DNA from: Welwitschia mirabilis
Taxonomy: Eukaryota; Gnetophyta; Gnetopsida; Welwitschiales
Assembly (NCBI GenBank): GCA_051453625.1
Contig: JBOZIK010000001.1
Coordinates: 34,715,539 to 34,779,538 of the forward strand
DNA length: 64,000 nt
Direction: 5' to 3'
The notes beneath the pieces are model-generated. The model worked only from the letters and a program-made list of their open reading frames with translations, searched no databases and was not told the DNA's origin. Of the stretch, positions 1 to 10,320 are shown piece after piece (position 1 is the first letter of the stretch; every line of letters starts with the position of its first letter). A program made the position numbers and the translations under genes.

Positions 1-424
1 ACTACTTTGTGATATAGATGCCTTTTCTATTTTTAATATGAATTATCCCTTTTGTTAATAATTGCAGGAACTTATCCCTCATAGTTTATGTTGTTCTAGA
101 TTTGTAAAAGGTTTCTTTAATTATATAGATTATGAGGGCAGCCTTCGTTAAGGTTGAGCTTGATTAGATTAGGTTAATTGCTGTTTTTTCTATAGATTAG
201 TTTTGCATTGTTATTCTATTTCATGCATTGCAATTTATTTTAGTATACTAAGGTTACATATTTCTCTTGGAATCAACTATTTATTGTCCATACCATTGGC
301 CTTCGATAGAATTATGATATTCGGATCAGTCCATCTATACTAGTGTGTTTTATTTTACATCTTATTTATAATTAACAGGATTGAAATTAAAGCATGAAAT
401 ATTGCACAAATACACACCGCAACA
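1..424 (+). mobile_element. 3' part of Ty3/gypsy LTR (5' LTR of element G1)
   Basis: Matches by eye the last ~420 bp of the other plus-strand gypsy LTRs in this window (49889-50966, 55473-56537, 56538-57592). Shared landmarks in the same order: a 'tagtttatgttg' block, a 'gagggcagcctt(c/t)gttaagg' block, a 'tactagtgtgtt' block, and a terminal 'acaccgcaaca'. The left part of the LTR lies outside the window. It is read as the 5' LTR of G1 because gypsy leader and gag resume at 4662 after a nested copia. Confidence 0.75.
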
Positions 425-540
425 ATGAGCATGATTAAACCTATAAATATGTTTTGCATTTATAAATTTAGCAACACAAATATGGAATCTTTATAAATAA
501 AAAGAAATATTCCTTATATTTAATAAAAAAATTCAAAATA
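425..540 (+). other. G1 primer-site remnant and leader fragment
   Basis: After the LTR terminus comes 'atg' and then 'agcatgattaaacc', which resembles the decayed primer-binding site after the minus-strand LTR at 47475 (tagcatcattaccaggaa). That in turn resembles the plant gypsy tRNA-Asp site with transitions only. The rest is AT-rich leader without coding signal. The exact left edge of the copia insertion lies somewhere here and cannot be fixed, because that copia is 5'-truncated. Confidence 0.45.
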
Positions 541-1296
541 GAAAATGTAAAGTGTATGGACTCTTCAATGATCACAAATGTTAAACTATCTTTAGATGAA
601 CATTGTAAGGATGTGGATCAAAAGGTATATCATAGTATTATTAGAAGTCAATTATATCTAATGGCTAGTTACCCTGATATAGGCTTTAGTATTGGTTTAT
701 GTGCCAAGTATCAAATCAAACCTAAGGAGTTACATCTTACAGCTATAAAGAAAATACTTTGCTATGTGAAAGTACTCTAGATTTTTGGTTTATGGTTTTC
801 AAATGATACTCCTTTAATTTTAATAAGACATAGCGATGTGGATTGGATTGGATGCAAAGATGATTGCAAGAGCATAAGTGATGGATGTTTATTTTTTAAA
901 AGTTGTCTCACATCCTAGTATAGCAAGAAATAATGCTCTATATCTCTTTCTACCACTGAAGCTGAGTACATAGTTGCTAGAGCATGTTGCACTCGGACCT
1001 TATGGATGAAGGAGATCCTGAAGAACTATGGGCTAAATATCATAAAAGTATCAATCCTTTATAACAACTCAAGTGTAATTCAAATAGCTCACAACCCAAT
1101 CTAACAAACTCATACTAAGCACATTGATATTAAGTACCATTTTATTCATGAATTAGTAGAAAAGAAAATAATATCTTTAGAATATATATGTATAATAGAT
1201 TAATTATCTGATATATTTATGAAACCTTTATCTTTAGAGTGATTTTCAACCCTTATCTATTTTCTAGATATTAAGTCTGAAAAGGACTTGCCCTAA
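541..1296 (+). pseudogene. Ty1/copia RT C-terminus and RNase H, degenerate
   Basis: The sequence opens in the distal reverse transcriptase: 556-780 reads through VDQKVYHSII, YLMASYPDIGFSIGLCA and PKELHLTAIKKILCYVK. These are the copia blocks that follow the catalytic domain. After a stop, another frame continues as RNase H, with a GLWF start, the DVDWIGCKDDCKSISDGCLFF block, LSTTEAEY, and TKHIDIKYHFI followed by a LSDIFMKPL-type end near 1230. Upstream gag, protease, integrase and the catalytic half of RT are absent, so this is a 5'-truncated copy. It belongs with the env-like ORF and LTR downstream. Several stops and frame changes make it non-functional. The family assignment is firm. Confidence 0.9.
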
Positions 1297-1880
1297 CTAG
1301 CTTCCTCTGAATAATAAAGTTTAGTACGGGGTTCAAATCTTTTCTTTTCATATATATTTGAATCCCATTCAAACTTATTCCCAAGTAGGATGACTACTTT
1401 TCTCTCAGATCTCATACTGTTACTTTTTCCATTTACTGGGTCGATCATACGTTACATTGGGTTAACCAAATTAGTTCCAATTTTTTCTAAAAAATCCTGT
1501 AGAAATTAGATTGATCACATAGTTCATTTTGGTCAATCTCCTTTTGGCGCTTTTCCTAGTCACATTAAATCGACCTCTCCTTTAGTTTAGGTTGACTAAG
1601 TTTTATTCAGATTTTAACTGTAAAAATATCATCTCATAGGGTTGACCACTCAATTAGTTGGGTCAATCACTACCTTACTATTAAGTTTTTAAAATTTTAC
1701 ATGAATCAATCAACTATTCAATTAGTCACAAGCATTTAAGGCAATATGCCATAGATTTTTAAAATCTGTCTGTCCTTTGTTTTTTTCTTATCTTTTTCAC
1801 ACCTCATTTGTTATTTTTTAAGTTTCTGGGGGTGCCTCTTCAACTTTTTTCATGTGCTTTCTCTCAGATCTGAGCATAAA
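1297..1880 (+). other. Spacer between copia pol and env-like ORF
   Basis: Noncoding. It carries scattered degenerate GGTCGAC / GTTGAC-type words (for example near 1440, 1510, 1570, 1640), the same word type that clusters in the copia LTRs here. A similar spacer precedes the env-like ORF in both minus-strand copies (32808-33250 and 42588-43080), so it is a regular part of these elements. It may be an untranslated leader for the extra ORF (inference). Confidence 0.55.
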
Positions 1881-2983
1881 ATGGCTTCTTCTTAGCCAAG
1901 AAAGGGATCTAGGAAAAGAAGAAATGAAGCTATAGTCAAACCTCCCAGTTATGTGTTTTTCAGGATTAGAACTGAGCAACTAAAGTATTATGAGAAGTAT
2001 TTCAAGACTAGTCTCATTACTTTAGAGAAAACCTGTGAAAAAATGCTATTTCTTAGCCTGAAAAAGGTTCAGACTCTTCTAGAAGAAGTTAACTAGGGTT
2101 ATTTTCTTCATGTTTCTGGAACTTATTACCCTCTGGTCACCAGGTCATTCTAGTCAAATGCTAGGTATGATGCCTCTCAGTCCATTTTCATTACATTCAT
2201 CTTTAGCCAAGAAATATGCATTACTACAAATCTTATAGCTTTTCTCACTAGCCTTTCAAGAGAAAACTGGGGCGAGTACTAGCTTATGGCTGAATCATTC
2301 GAGGAGAAGAATGTAGCCACTCACCATCTGTGTCGCATATACATAACTTGGAAGAAGACCCTTAAAGCTTCTTAGCTTCTTCCAATATTTTGTCTTTGCA
2401 CTTGATTATATCTTACAACTTCCTCCCAGTTGCCAGGTATAAAGATAAGCTCTCTAACTATTAGGTCTTTCTACTTTTTGCACTGGACAGAAGAAGATAC
2501 ATAGATGCTTCTAGCATAATGCTCAAACATATGGCCAACTAGCTTTATCCATACAAATGGCATGCCTTACCTTAGTCTTTCCTCATTACTCAGATTTGTT
2601 GTTACTTCGACATTCATCATCTCACCAGGCAGGAGATCCAAAAGCCCATGGGGCCTATTGATCATGCCACATTGTCTAGAATGCATACTTTTGAGGAACC
2701 AACCACTTCTTCTAAGCCTAAGATTAAGGCCTCTTAGACCCCAGAAATCCTTCATCTTTTGCATAGAATAGATTCATCGACTTATCACATTAAGGAGGTC
2801 CTGATTGTGAGTGGTACTCTAGTTGTCGACACCTCTCAAAGTGAGGGTGCTAAGTCTTCTGAATCTTCGAGTCTAATTGAGTTATTCTTATTGTTTTTGT
2901 TTACTCTTTTTATGTCCTTCCTATCCTTGATTTTATCAAAAAGGGAGAGAAAAATTTATATCATTTTTGTCACTTCTTTATAA
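1881..2983 (+). pseudogene. Env-like / extra ORF of Sirevirus-like copia, degenerate
   Basis: Starts with ATG at 1881 and a basic N-terminus (MASS, then PRKGSRKRR). It continues as an alpha-helical, K/E-rich protein with an FRIRTEQLKYYEKYFKTSL block. Its position, downstream of RNase H and upstream of the polypurine tract, is where Sireviruses carry an env-like or additional ORF. Five of the first six in-frame stops are TAG, several at expected Gln codons. A frameshift near 2500-2600 moves the readable frame to MGPIDHATLSRMHTFEEP and DSSTYHIKEVLIVSGTLVV. The distal frame (2759-2983) ends in about 23 hydrophobic residues (around 2872-2940) followed by KRERK, a possible membrane anchor, though this may simply be translated 3' UTR. 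Function is unknown and no family search was possible. Confidence 0.6.
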
Positions 2984-3192
2984 TACTATTTGGCTAAAAA
3001 TGTAACTTTTAGTATGTAATGAACTTTTTGAGTAATTCAAAGAAGTTTAATTTTTGTGTAAATCTCTTTTGGTTTTTTTAATACTACATAAAGCACATTT
3101 AAATTTAATCGTTTTCAAACTTAAATGAGTTAGGGAGAGAACCCATATATCAAAATTATTGTTTTTTCTTAATTAATAACAAAGGAGAAGTT
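2930..3192 (+). promoter_or_regulatory. Copia polypurine tract region (multiple)
   Basis: Purine runs 'tatcaaaaagggagagaaa' (about 2934-2952), 'gttagggagagaa' (about 3128-3140) and 'acaaaggagaag' (3179-3190) precede the LTR start. The last abuts the TG of the LTR, as a plus-strand primer should. Repeated polypurine tracts ahead of the 3' LTR are a known Sirevirus trait. Confidence 0.6.
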
Positions 3193-4661
3193 TGTTGAGA
3201 ATTCATTATCATTAATTAATTTAATGAGTTTTTTGTAAGTTAGTCTTTTGTGTAGGTAATTCCTAGAACTGGATGACTGATGCATAAGATCGGATGACTG
3301 ACTGATAAAGAATTATAAAACTACTTTAGAATCAGATGATTAAACTAATACAACATAAAGAGACTAGTTTATACACAGGGACCACCATCCGTACATAGGC
3401 AGCCACAATTTACTCAAGTAGATTCAATTAGATAATAGGATAGATGATCAATAAGTTTCTTACAGGTGACTGTAGAACATGCAGTGAAATCCAATCTGAT
3501 AGCAGAATGGGTGACCAACCAGATGCCTAAGGGTAACTACCTATCACATAGTAATAATCTATCTAATAGTAGTATAGGTGACTGAAAATTTCTTAATGGA
3601 CGACTGCATGATAATAAGTAGAACATGAATCTAGTAACTTAAAGTTGACCACACGTAAAAAGATCGGGCAATTGAATTCAATGCTAAATCTCCACTCATA
3701 ATATCATTCAGGTAAAGATGGTCAGGATGACCTACCTAAGGGCAACTGAGTATTTNNNNNNNNNNNNNNNNNNNNNNNNNNNNNNNNNNNNNNNNNNNNN
3801 NNNNNNNNNNNNNNNNNNNNNNNNNNNNNNNNNNNNNNNNNNNNNNNNNNNNNNNAGTGACTTCAAGCAAAAATATCCTCTCATAAGGTTGACTAGGTAA
3901 AAATGATCAGGAAGACCTAATTAAGGACAACAGAGTATTTTCACAAGGGTAACCGAATTTACACCATATCCTATACTGAGAAATATGCTACAAGCAAGGG
4001 AAACCAAATGTTAGAATAAGGGTGACTATAGATGTGAGTGACTAAAGTATTACATAAGGTCGATCATATGATAAAGAAATGTAATCTTTATGAATATAAT
4101 AATTCATTAGAAAAAGCACAATGATTCATTAAAAAGGTGTAATGATTCACTTTGTCTTATAAAAAAGGTCACATATAAATTTCTTAAGTATAAAAGCTCT
4201 TCTCTATTTAATAGAGAGACACGATTGATGAATTGTTAAATTTGATATTGAATATGAACTATCATACTCTCTTCTAGTACATCTAAACATTCTTCAAGTT
4301 CAGATTTACATTGTACTTACATCTTGATACTTTCTTGAGAAGAATATTACTGTATCTTAAAGGAGACATCTGTGCTTTAAAGAATCCTTCCTTTCTATCA
4401 TTGTTTCATGATTGAGGATAAGCCTTAAAATTCTCATTGATTGTGAAAGATTATTTGATAATCATGAAAACCATTCTTGTGAGGAAATATATGCCAACTA
4501 GGACAAGGAATCTGCAAAGCTAAAGGATGGTGTCTATCCACCATTAAATACCTTGTTTTAGTACTTCTTTATATTTTTGGTTTTTTCAAGTCATGAACAA
4601 CAAGGAATCACAATGTTAAAAGACCTATTCACCCCCCTCTAGGGTCGATCCTCTACTTTCA
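3193..4661 (+). mobile_element. 3' LTR of the plus-strand copia
   Basis: Begins TGTTGAGAATTC right after a polypurine tract. Ends '...acctattcacccccctctagggtcgatcctctactttca', the C-rich terminus typical of Sirevirus-like copia LTRs and shared with the minus-strand copia LTRs at 29651, 39183 and 45047. Length is ~1.47 kb including a 100-N gap at 3756-3855. The U3 half is packed with repeats of ggtgactg / ggtcgacc-like words. A ~45-bp block at 3715-3755 recurs, diverged, at 3898-3940. This LTR differs in its start from the minus-strand copia LTRs, so it is another family. Confidence 0.8.
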
Positions 4662-5095
4662 ATTTGTATTTTTTATTTTTTTTAATTTTCATAAACTATA
4701 TCTATTAATCATCTTTTATGTCATTTAGACAATAAACAAGATGATGGTTATTATGCATTTTTTGAGTATGAAGAAACATGATGAATTTTGATAAGAAAAA
4801 TGAAACATCAGAGGGAGTGGATCTTAATTGAAGAAAATATTGAAGAAGGCTTATTCAACTATGAGTAAAATCTAGGTATGCACATTCCAGTATGCAAATT
4901 CCAAGAATTATGGAAGAATATTTTTTTGATTTTATTATTTTAAAAATAAAGTTTTTTAAAAGAAGATTATGGAAATAATAGAATAGAAGAAAATTGTATG
5001 GAAATAATAGAATAGAAGAAAATTGTTTTACTTCTTCATTTATGTCAAATTTAGCATAAAAGCAAAAACTAGTTGTTTTATTTAGTATGTCAATC
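4662..5095 (+). other. G1 gypsy leader resumed after copia insertion
   Basis: AT-rich, noncoding. It contains 'gtcatttagacaataaacaagatgatgg', which lines up with 'gtcatctagattaccaggaggatgat' in the G3 leader (about 51176-51200). The match supports this being the same gypsy 5' untranslated region, cut from its LTR by the copia. Confidence 0.55.
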
Positions 5096-6715
5096 ATGGT
5101 AGGAGCATCTACTTCAAATCCAAATGCTACATTTAGAGAATTGATAGCTAATAGAAAACATGAAATTCAAAATCCTTTAGACTTATCTCTTGGTACTATT
5201 GTAGAACTTAGAAACTTAAGTGTACACTCTATTTTTGGGAGGGCTTGAAGAAAACCCATTTCAACATCTAACTAACATATAACAACTTGTGATTATCTCA
5301 AGGAATGATAAGAAATAAATTAATCATTAAACTTACATGATCATATTTCCTATTACACTTAAAGAAAAAGCTAAACTTTGGCTTAGAACCATTTCATATA
5401 AGATTCTTAAGTCATAAAATCAAGTGCAAGAAGCTTTTATTGAAAGATTTATTACTGAACATAGCATGAAAAAAAAAAGAATGAAAAGATTATAAAATTT
5501 CAGAAATAACTCTATAAAGATTATGCCTTAATGTATAAATGATTTATTATAGCTATTCATTCTAACTGTGTTGATCAATTTTTCAAGAAGGAATTGATAG
5601 ATTATTTTTATAGTGGATTGAATAGTTAAATTAAATAACTTGTAGAGTTTTCTTATGATTGTCACATAATGAACTTAATTTTATATGAAGCATGAAGGTT
5701 GTTTAAAAATTTAGTAGGGATATGTCAAACTTGGCTAAGACCAACTTCTAGAGAAAATTAAATAGTAGGCCAAATCATAAAAGATCTAAAAGAAGTAAGA
5801 CATGACAAGGAGGAAAAGTGACATGATTCAACCAATGTAATTAAGGATTTCACTACTACTTTAGAAAAATATACTAAAATGATAGTTAATGAAAAGGTCA
5901 TAAATGAATGAAATGTGATTTCAACATGTAATTTATATGAAAACAACTCTTATTTAATAAAATAATAATCCTTGTTGCCAACATGTAAAGATAGGATGTT
6001 TTAAGGGAGTATGTGAATTCAATCAAAGACCTTTTAACTTAAAAATAAATCATAATATCAAAAAAGAATAAGTGAGTAATCAAATTGGCAACCTTTTGAG
6101 AATAAATTCAAGAATTCAAATTTTCAACTAACTCCAACTTTCAACAAAATACCTTAAATTTTCAACAAAGTAGAAGTGATTCACTTAGAGACTTAATAGA
6201 GGAGTTAAAGAAAATGCAAGAAAGGATTAACAAAACCATTAAAAACCAAAGTACAAACATGGAGAATGTATTTAGTGTACTTTATTTGACTAATCAAAAA
6301 CCACAAGGATCTCTTGTATTACAAGATTTACCAAACCAAAATGAAGTTAAGAGAGATTGGAATGTAATGATTAGAGGTAGAAATGATATAATATCACCTA
6401 CTCATAAAGATTTAAATTCCAAAAATGATGAAAAATATGAGAAAGAGGATGACATAAAAATCCTAGAAATTCAAAAATTATATTCAACTTTTAAAGATAA
6501 TCCTACCATGAAAAATTCTTTACAAGAAAATAAAGGAAATAAATCAGCTACCCCTTGGCTTGACAAACTAAACATGAATCCTACCTTTGATGAATACTTA
6601 AAAGTTTTAATGCAAGATGTGAGCATCAAATTATCCTTTTTAAAAACATTGTAAGAAAATCTTAAATATGCCAAGATATGAAAATACCTAGTTAGAAGAA
6701 AACAAAAACATACCA
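5096..6715 (+). pseudogene. gag: Ty3/gypsy gag, degenerate (G1)
   Basis: ATG at 5096 opens MVGASTSNPNATFRELIAN, which is matched by G2 gag on the minus strand near 46700 (ALRDFIVNKKCEIQ). Downstream, KAKLWLRTISYKIL and NQVQEAFIERFITEH (about 5370-5460) are the retrotransposon gag core (PF03732 type). The stretch 6214-6654 is the longest open piece and holds SxxxLIEELKKMQERINKT, a likely coiled coil, then a hydrophilic linker to LDKLNMNPTFDEYLKVL. G2 carries the same linker at 27.8-28.2 kb. A clear CCHC zinc knuckle is not visible. Many stops and frameshifts; not functional. The protease follows in the usual gypsy order. Confidence 0.8.
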
Positions 6716-6729
6716 TTTTTAGTAATGTA

Positions 6730-7240
6730 TTCCTTGCTCAATCTATCTCTAACTTAGTTATGCAAAAGTATTCTAAGATTAAAGACCCTGGGGTAACAAC
6801 AGTGAGTGTTACTTTAAAACAAAATAAGAGAATTAAAATTTCCTTGATAGATATAGAAGTAAGTGTAAACATCATCCCTCTTCACAAATGCAAAATACTT
6901 GGTTTAAAAATAGATTTAAACTTATATGAATCACCTTGGAATTAGTTGATACCTCAATTAAAAAACACTTGAGGATCATTAAAGACTTAGTTATCTAAGA
7001 CCTAGTTATCCAAATAGAATAAGACTTTTATCCCATAGATGTAGTTATTATTGAAGTAGAACATCATAGATATTACCCACTACTTTTAGTAAGAGCCTTT
7101 TGTGCAACCATCCATTGCATCATAGACATACAAACTAAAATGATGAGATGTTACATAAGAAATAAGAACTTCATTGTTAGAGTTTCTAATGCTACTAAAA
7201 AAGACATAAGAAATGAGTAAAACTTAGAAAGAAAATTTAA
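6730..7240 (+). pseudogene. Ty3/gypsy aspartic protease, degenerate (G1)
   Basis: The open piece 6760-6945 reads MQKYSKIKDPGVTTVSVTL, then ISLIDIEVSVNIIPLHKC. This is the retropepsin-like region of plant gypsy polyproteins, where family members have LLD-(I/L/T)-G-A-S-V-N-(L/I)-(L/M)-P. The Asp is kept but the following Gly-Ala is Glu-Val, so the active site is damaged. After a frame change, about 7020-7150 continues with a VVIIEVEHHRYYPLLLVRAFCATIHCIIDIQT-type block, the second half of the domain; the same block is intact in G5 near 63060-63200. 7241-7560 is a linker to RT with no separate domain seen. Confidence 0.75.
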
Positions 7241-7559
7241 ACCAACTCTATTTTTGCAACGTCACCCAGTTAGAGAGAAATTGATAATGTTACATGATCC
7301 AATTTTGTAGGATGATTCAACTAAAATAAATAATCTTAATCATGAGGATGAGAAAGTTTTAAATCAAGAAGAAGTCCAACTTGTAAAATTAATAGAAAAA
7401 AATTATGATGAAAAGCATTATCAACCATAGTGACAGTGCTCGATAATAGTTAATGATGGAAGTTTAATAATAGTGAATGATTATTACATGAAAAATACAT
7501 CTCTCTATCAAATAATCTTAAGAAACATTTTATGATAAGTGAACTTATTATCCCTCAAC

Positions 7560-8390
7560 AAGAATATAACTTAGTCTTATTTTTAAAATTTAAGGAAAAT
7601 GCTTTTGCTTGGACTCATAAAGACTTAGTTGTGATTCCCCCTTTTATAGCTTAATACAAATTCTACCTTGAACATAATGCTAAACTAGTTAGGATACCCT
7701 AATGAAGATTTAATCTAGCCCTTAAAAAGTAGTCAAGAATGAATTCATTAAACTTATGGATATTAGGATTATCTATGATACATATGATAGTAAGTGTATT
7801 AGCCTCTTGATGGTAGTACCTAAGAAGGGTTGTAGGAAACTTAATGAAGTTACTAAGAAGAATCATTTCCTTTTACTCTTTCTAGATCAAATATTTAATA
7901 GATTTCAAGGATATGCCTACTACTATTTTTTTATATGGATATAGTGGCTATAATTTTGTTTGCATAGCTAGTAAAAATCAAGAAAAGATAACCTTTACTT
8001 CTTTCTTTGGAATCTTTGCCTTTGGAATAATGCCTTTTGGAACTTTTTAATGTGTAATGATGGGAATATTTTCTAACATGATAAAGGGATTCATTAAAGT
8101 ATTTATGTATGAATTCTCAATATTTAGTAAAAATTTTGAATGAATCATATAAAGGTTAGAGAAAGTCTCAAACAAGTGTATAGAAAGTGGCCTAGACTTA
8201 AATTAGGAGAAAATTTTTTCCCTTGTTAATAATCAAATTATTTTAGATCATTACATTTCTAGTGAAGGAATTAGAATAAACCCCCTAAAATATGATATCA
8301 TTCCAAATATTAACCCTCACATTAATGTTAAATAAGTTATATATTTCATTGATCATAGTGGTTTCTATTACCGTTTTATCTAAGACTATG
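7560..8390 (+). pseudogene. Ty3/gypsy reverse transcriptase, degenerate (G1)
   Basis: Opens with FAWTHKDLVVIPPFIA, the conserved approach to gypsy RT. It then has KLMDIRIIYDTYDSKCISLL and VVPKKGCRKLNEVTKKNHF (7756-7944), where the expected residues between PKKG and RKLNE are missing. ITFTSFFGIFAFGIMPFG follows at about 7985-8045, then FMYEFSIFSKNFE at about 8104-8145. Intact family members have FMDD at that position (seen in G2 near 26090), so the catalytic Asp pair has been lost by a small deletion. Frameshifts and stops throughout. RNase H follows directly. Confidence 0.85.
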
Positions 8391-8890
8391 CCAAAATCTG
8401 TAAATCCCTTAATTCATTAGTTGAAAAAGAAGATAAGTTTGATTAGAATGACTTATGCAAACTTTCTTTTAAAACACTTAAAGATAAAATCTATTCTAAA
8501 CCTGTTATAATGGGACCCAATTATACTAAGGATTTTTAACTTATATGTGATTCCAAAAACATTGTTGTAAGTGGGATTTTTGGTAGAAAATATGAAAAAG
8601 TTTTTAAAGTCATATCTTACCATAGTAAAACTTTGTTTAAGGCATAATCTAATTACACTACTACTAGAAATAGAATACTTGCCATAATTTTTTGGCTTGT
8701 TAACCTTATACATTATCTTTTTAGCTTCCATACCAATTTTTACATGGATCATGTACCTATACTTTACCTTATGAGCAAGAAAGATTTTAGTACTATACTT
8801 ATTAAGTAAATCCTTCTCATGTAAAATTTTAATCCTACCATCATAGATAAGGCTAAAAAACATAAAAGTAGTGTAGATAACTTGTTTTAA
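8391..8890 (+). pseudogene. Ty3/gypsy RNase H, degenerate (G1)
   Basis: Follows RT without a break. It has a FDxNDLCKLSFKTLKDKI connection, then PVIMGPNYTKDF, LICDSKNIVVSGIFG, VISYHSKTLFKA, SNYTTTRNRILAIIFW and HTNFYMDHVPILYLMSKKD (about 8440-8790). These are the consecutive RNase H blocks of gypsy pol (acidic DASD-type start, YYASRTL-type and E-L/I-A-I-V-type blocks). At the usual 'CDASD' the sequence reads CDSKN, so the second acidic residue is missing. Stops interrupt it, and the domain is inactive. The integrase zinc-binding part starts about 100 bp downstream. Confidence 0.8.
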
Positions 8891-10320
8891 CTTTCTTGGT
8901 CTCTTGAAAAACTTTCAATAAATGATTGCTTTTGTAATGAATAACTATTTGCTACAAAACAACTCTATGTCCTCCCTTTTACTCATTCTTCTCCTTGATA
9001 TGCTAATATTGTAAGTTATCTTATTATCATAAAGACACCATAACATTAGAATCATAGCCAACAAAAATATTTTATTTATAAGATTAGTGATTATGACTGG
9101 AATGAGCTCCATCTTTATCATAGCTGTAATGATCAAATCATACATACATGTATGCCAAAATTGCAAAAAATATTCTTAAACTTTTCCATGTTATAGTATG
9201 TATGAATTACATTAGTTGACAAAATACTATAATGAAAATCCTTCATTTTGGTTTCAATTGACCTACCCTTTTTAAAGATTCTTTTGATTTTGTTAGAAGG
9301 TGTGATGCTTATCACTATTATGATAACCTAAATTGCTCTCAAAATATGCTCCTTAAACTTATCTTTAAATGTAAACCTTTTGATTATTAAAGTTTTAACT
9401 TTATAAGCCCTATCAAACCACCTTCTCATGACCAAATTTATGTCCTAATGACTCTTGATTATGTTACCAAATAGATTGAAGTTATTTCTACTATCATAAA
9501 TGATATCTTAAATGTTTGTAATTTTTTTTAAACCCATATCTTTTAGTTCTTTAGTTTTATAAAATCATAAATAGTAATCAAACAACTCATTTCATTAATT
9601 GTATTTTCTGAAAACTTCTCTTATCCATTGGAGTTAAACATCAAATTACCTATGCTTGTCATCCCAATTCAATAATGAAGATAAAAATGTAAATAGGGCA
9701 ACTCAGAAGATACTCCAAAAACTTATCTTTATGAATAAGATAGCTTGATATTCTTAACTCAATAATGTTCTTTGATCTTATCATACTTTTTGGTAAAATT
9801 CTGTTGGCTTTTCACCTGATGAACTTATGTATGGAAAATTTTGTATCTTTTTAGTTAATGTTTGTTATAACTCTTATCATTATACCTATCAACTTAATCT
9901 TATAAACTTAGAAGAAAATATTAGGACTCGATTATCTTAACTTGTTTACTTAAATTAAAAAACATAATTGTGCTATACATCATCAACTTATTCATAAATC
10001 TTAAGATAATATTAAACGTGATAAAAAGTTAACTCATAAGAAACCTGAGCTAAGTTAACTAGTTCATTTGTATAATACTTGAATGCATATTTTACACAAC
10101 AAGTTAATCTTTAAATAGTTAGGTTCTTATCTTTTAGAAAAAGTACATTGTAATGAATTAGTTAAAATCTTTGATCTATATACTAGGAAAATGTAGAAAG
10201 CTAATGGATAAAGGTTAAAAATTTATGAGATACCTACCAATCATGCCTTGAACATAAAATAAGAACTTGTCTTGGAATCTCTCCTCAATGAGGAGGACTT
10301 TCTTTTTGACATTATCTAAG
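8891..10320 (+). pseudogene. Ty3/gypsy integrase and pol C-terminal tail, degenerate (G1)
   Basis: About 9075-9170 reads SDYDWNELHLYHSCNDQIIHTCMP, the gypsy integrase N-terminal segment before the H2C2 finger. Later fragments correspond to the core: an FSPDELMYGK-type block near 9808-9840, and a NVCYNSYHYTYQLNLINLEENIR block near 9860-9925. The tail at 10130-10310 reads KIFDLYTRKM, RLKIYEIPTNHALNIK and LNEEDFLFDI. G2 ends in the same LDEEDFL tail (minus strand, about 24050-24080). The DDE residues cannot all be placed because the core is shredded by stops and frameshifts. Confidence 0.75.

Noticed and set aside
2562-2771. 69-codon plus-strand ORF in the frame of the ATG at 1881
   Set aside because: The legible protein at this point is in another frame (MGPIDHATLSRM). 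This frame is open by chance after a frameshift.
8453-9315. Minus-strand ORFs over G1 RNase H and integrase
   Set aside because: Shadows of the plus-strand pol domains.
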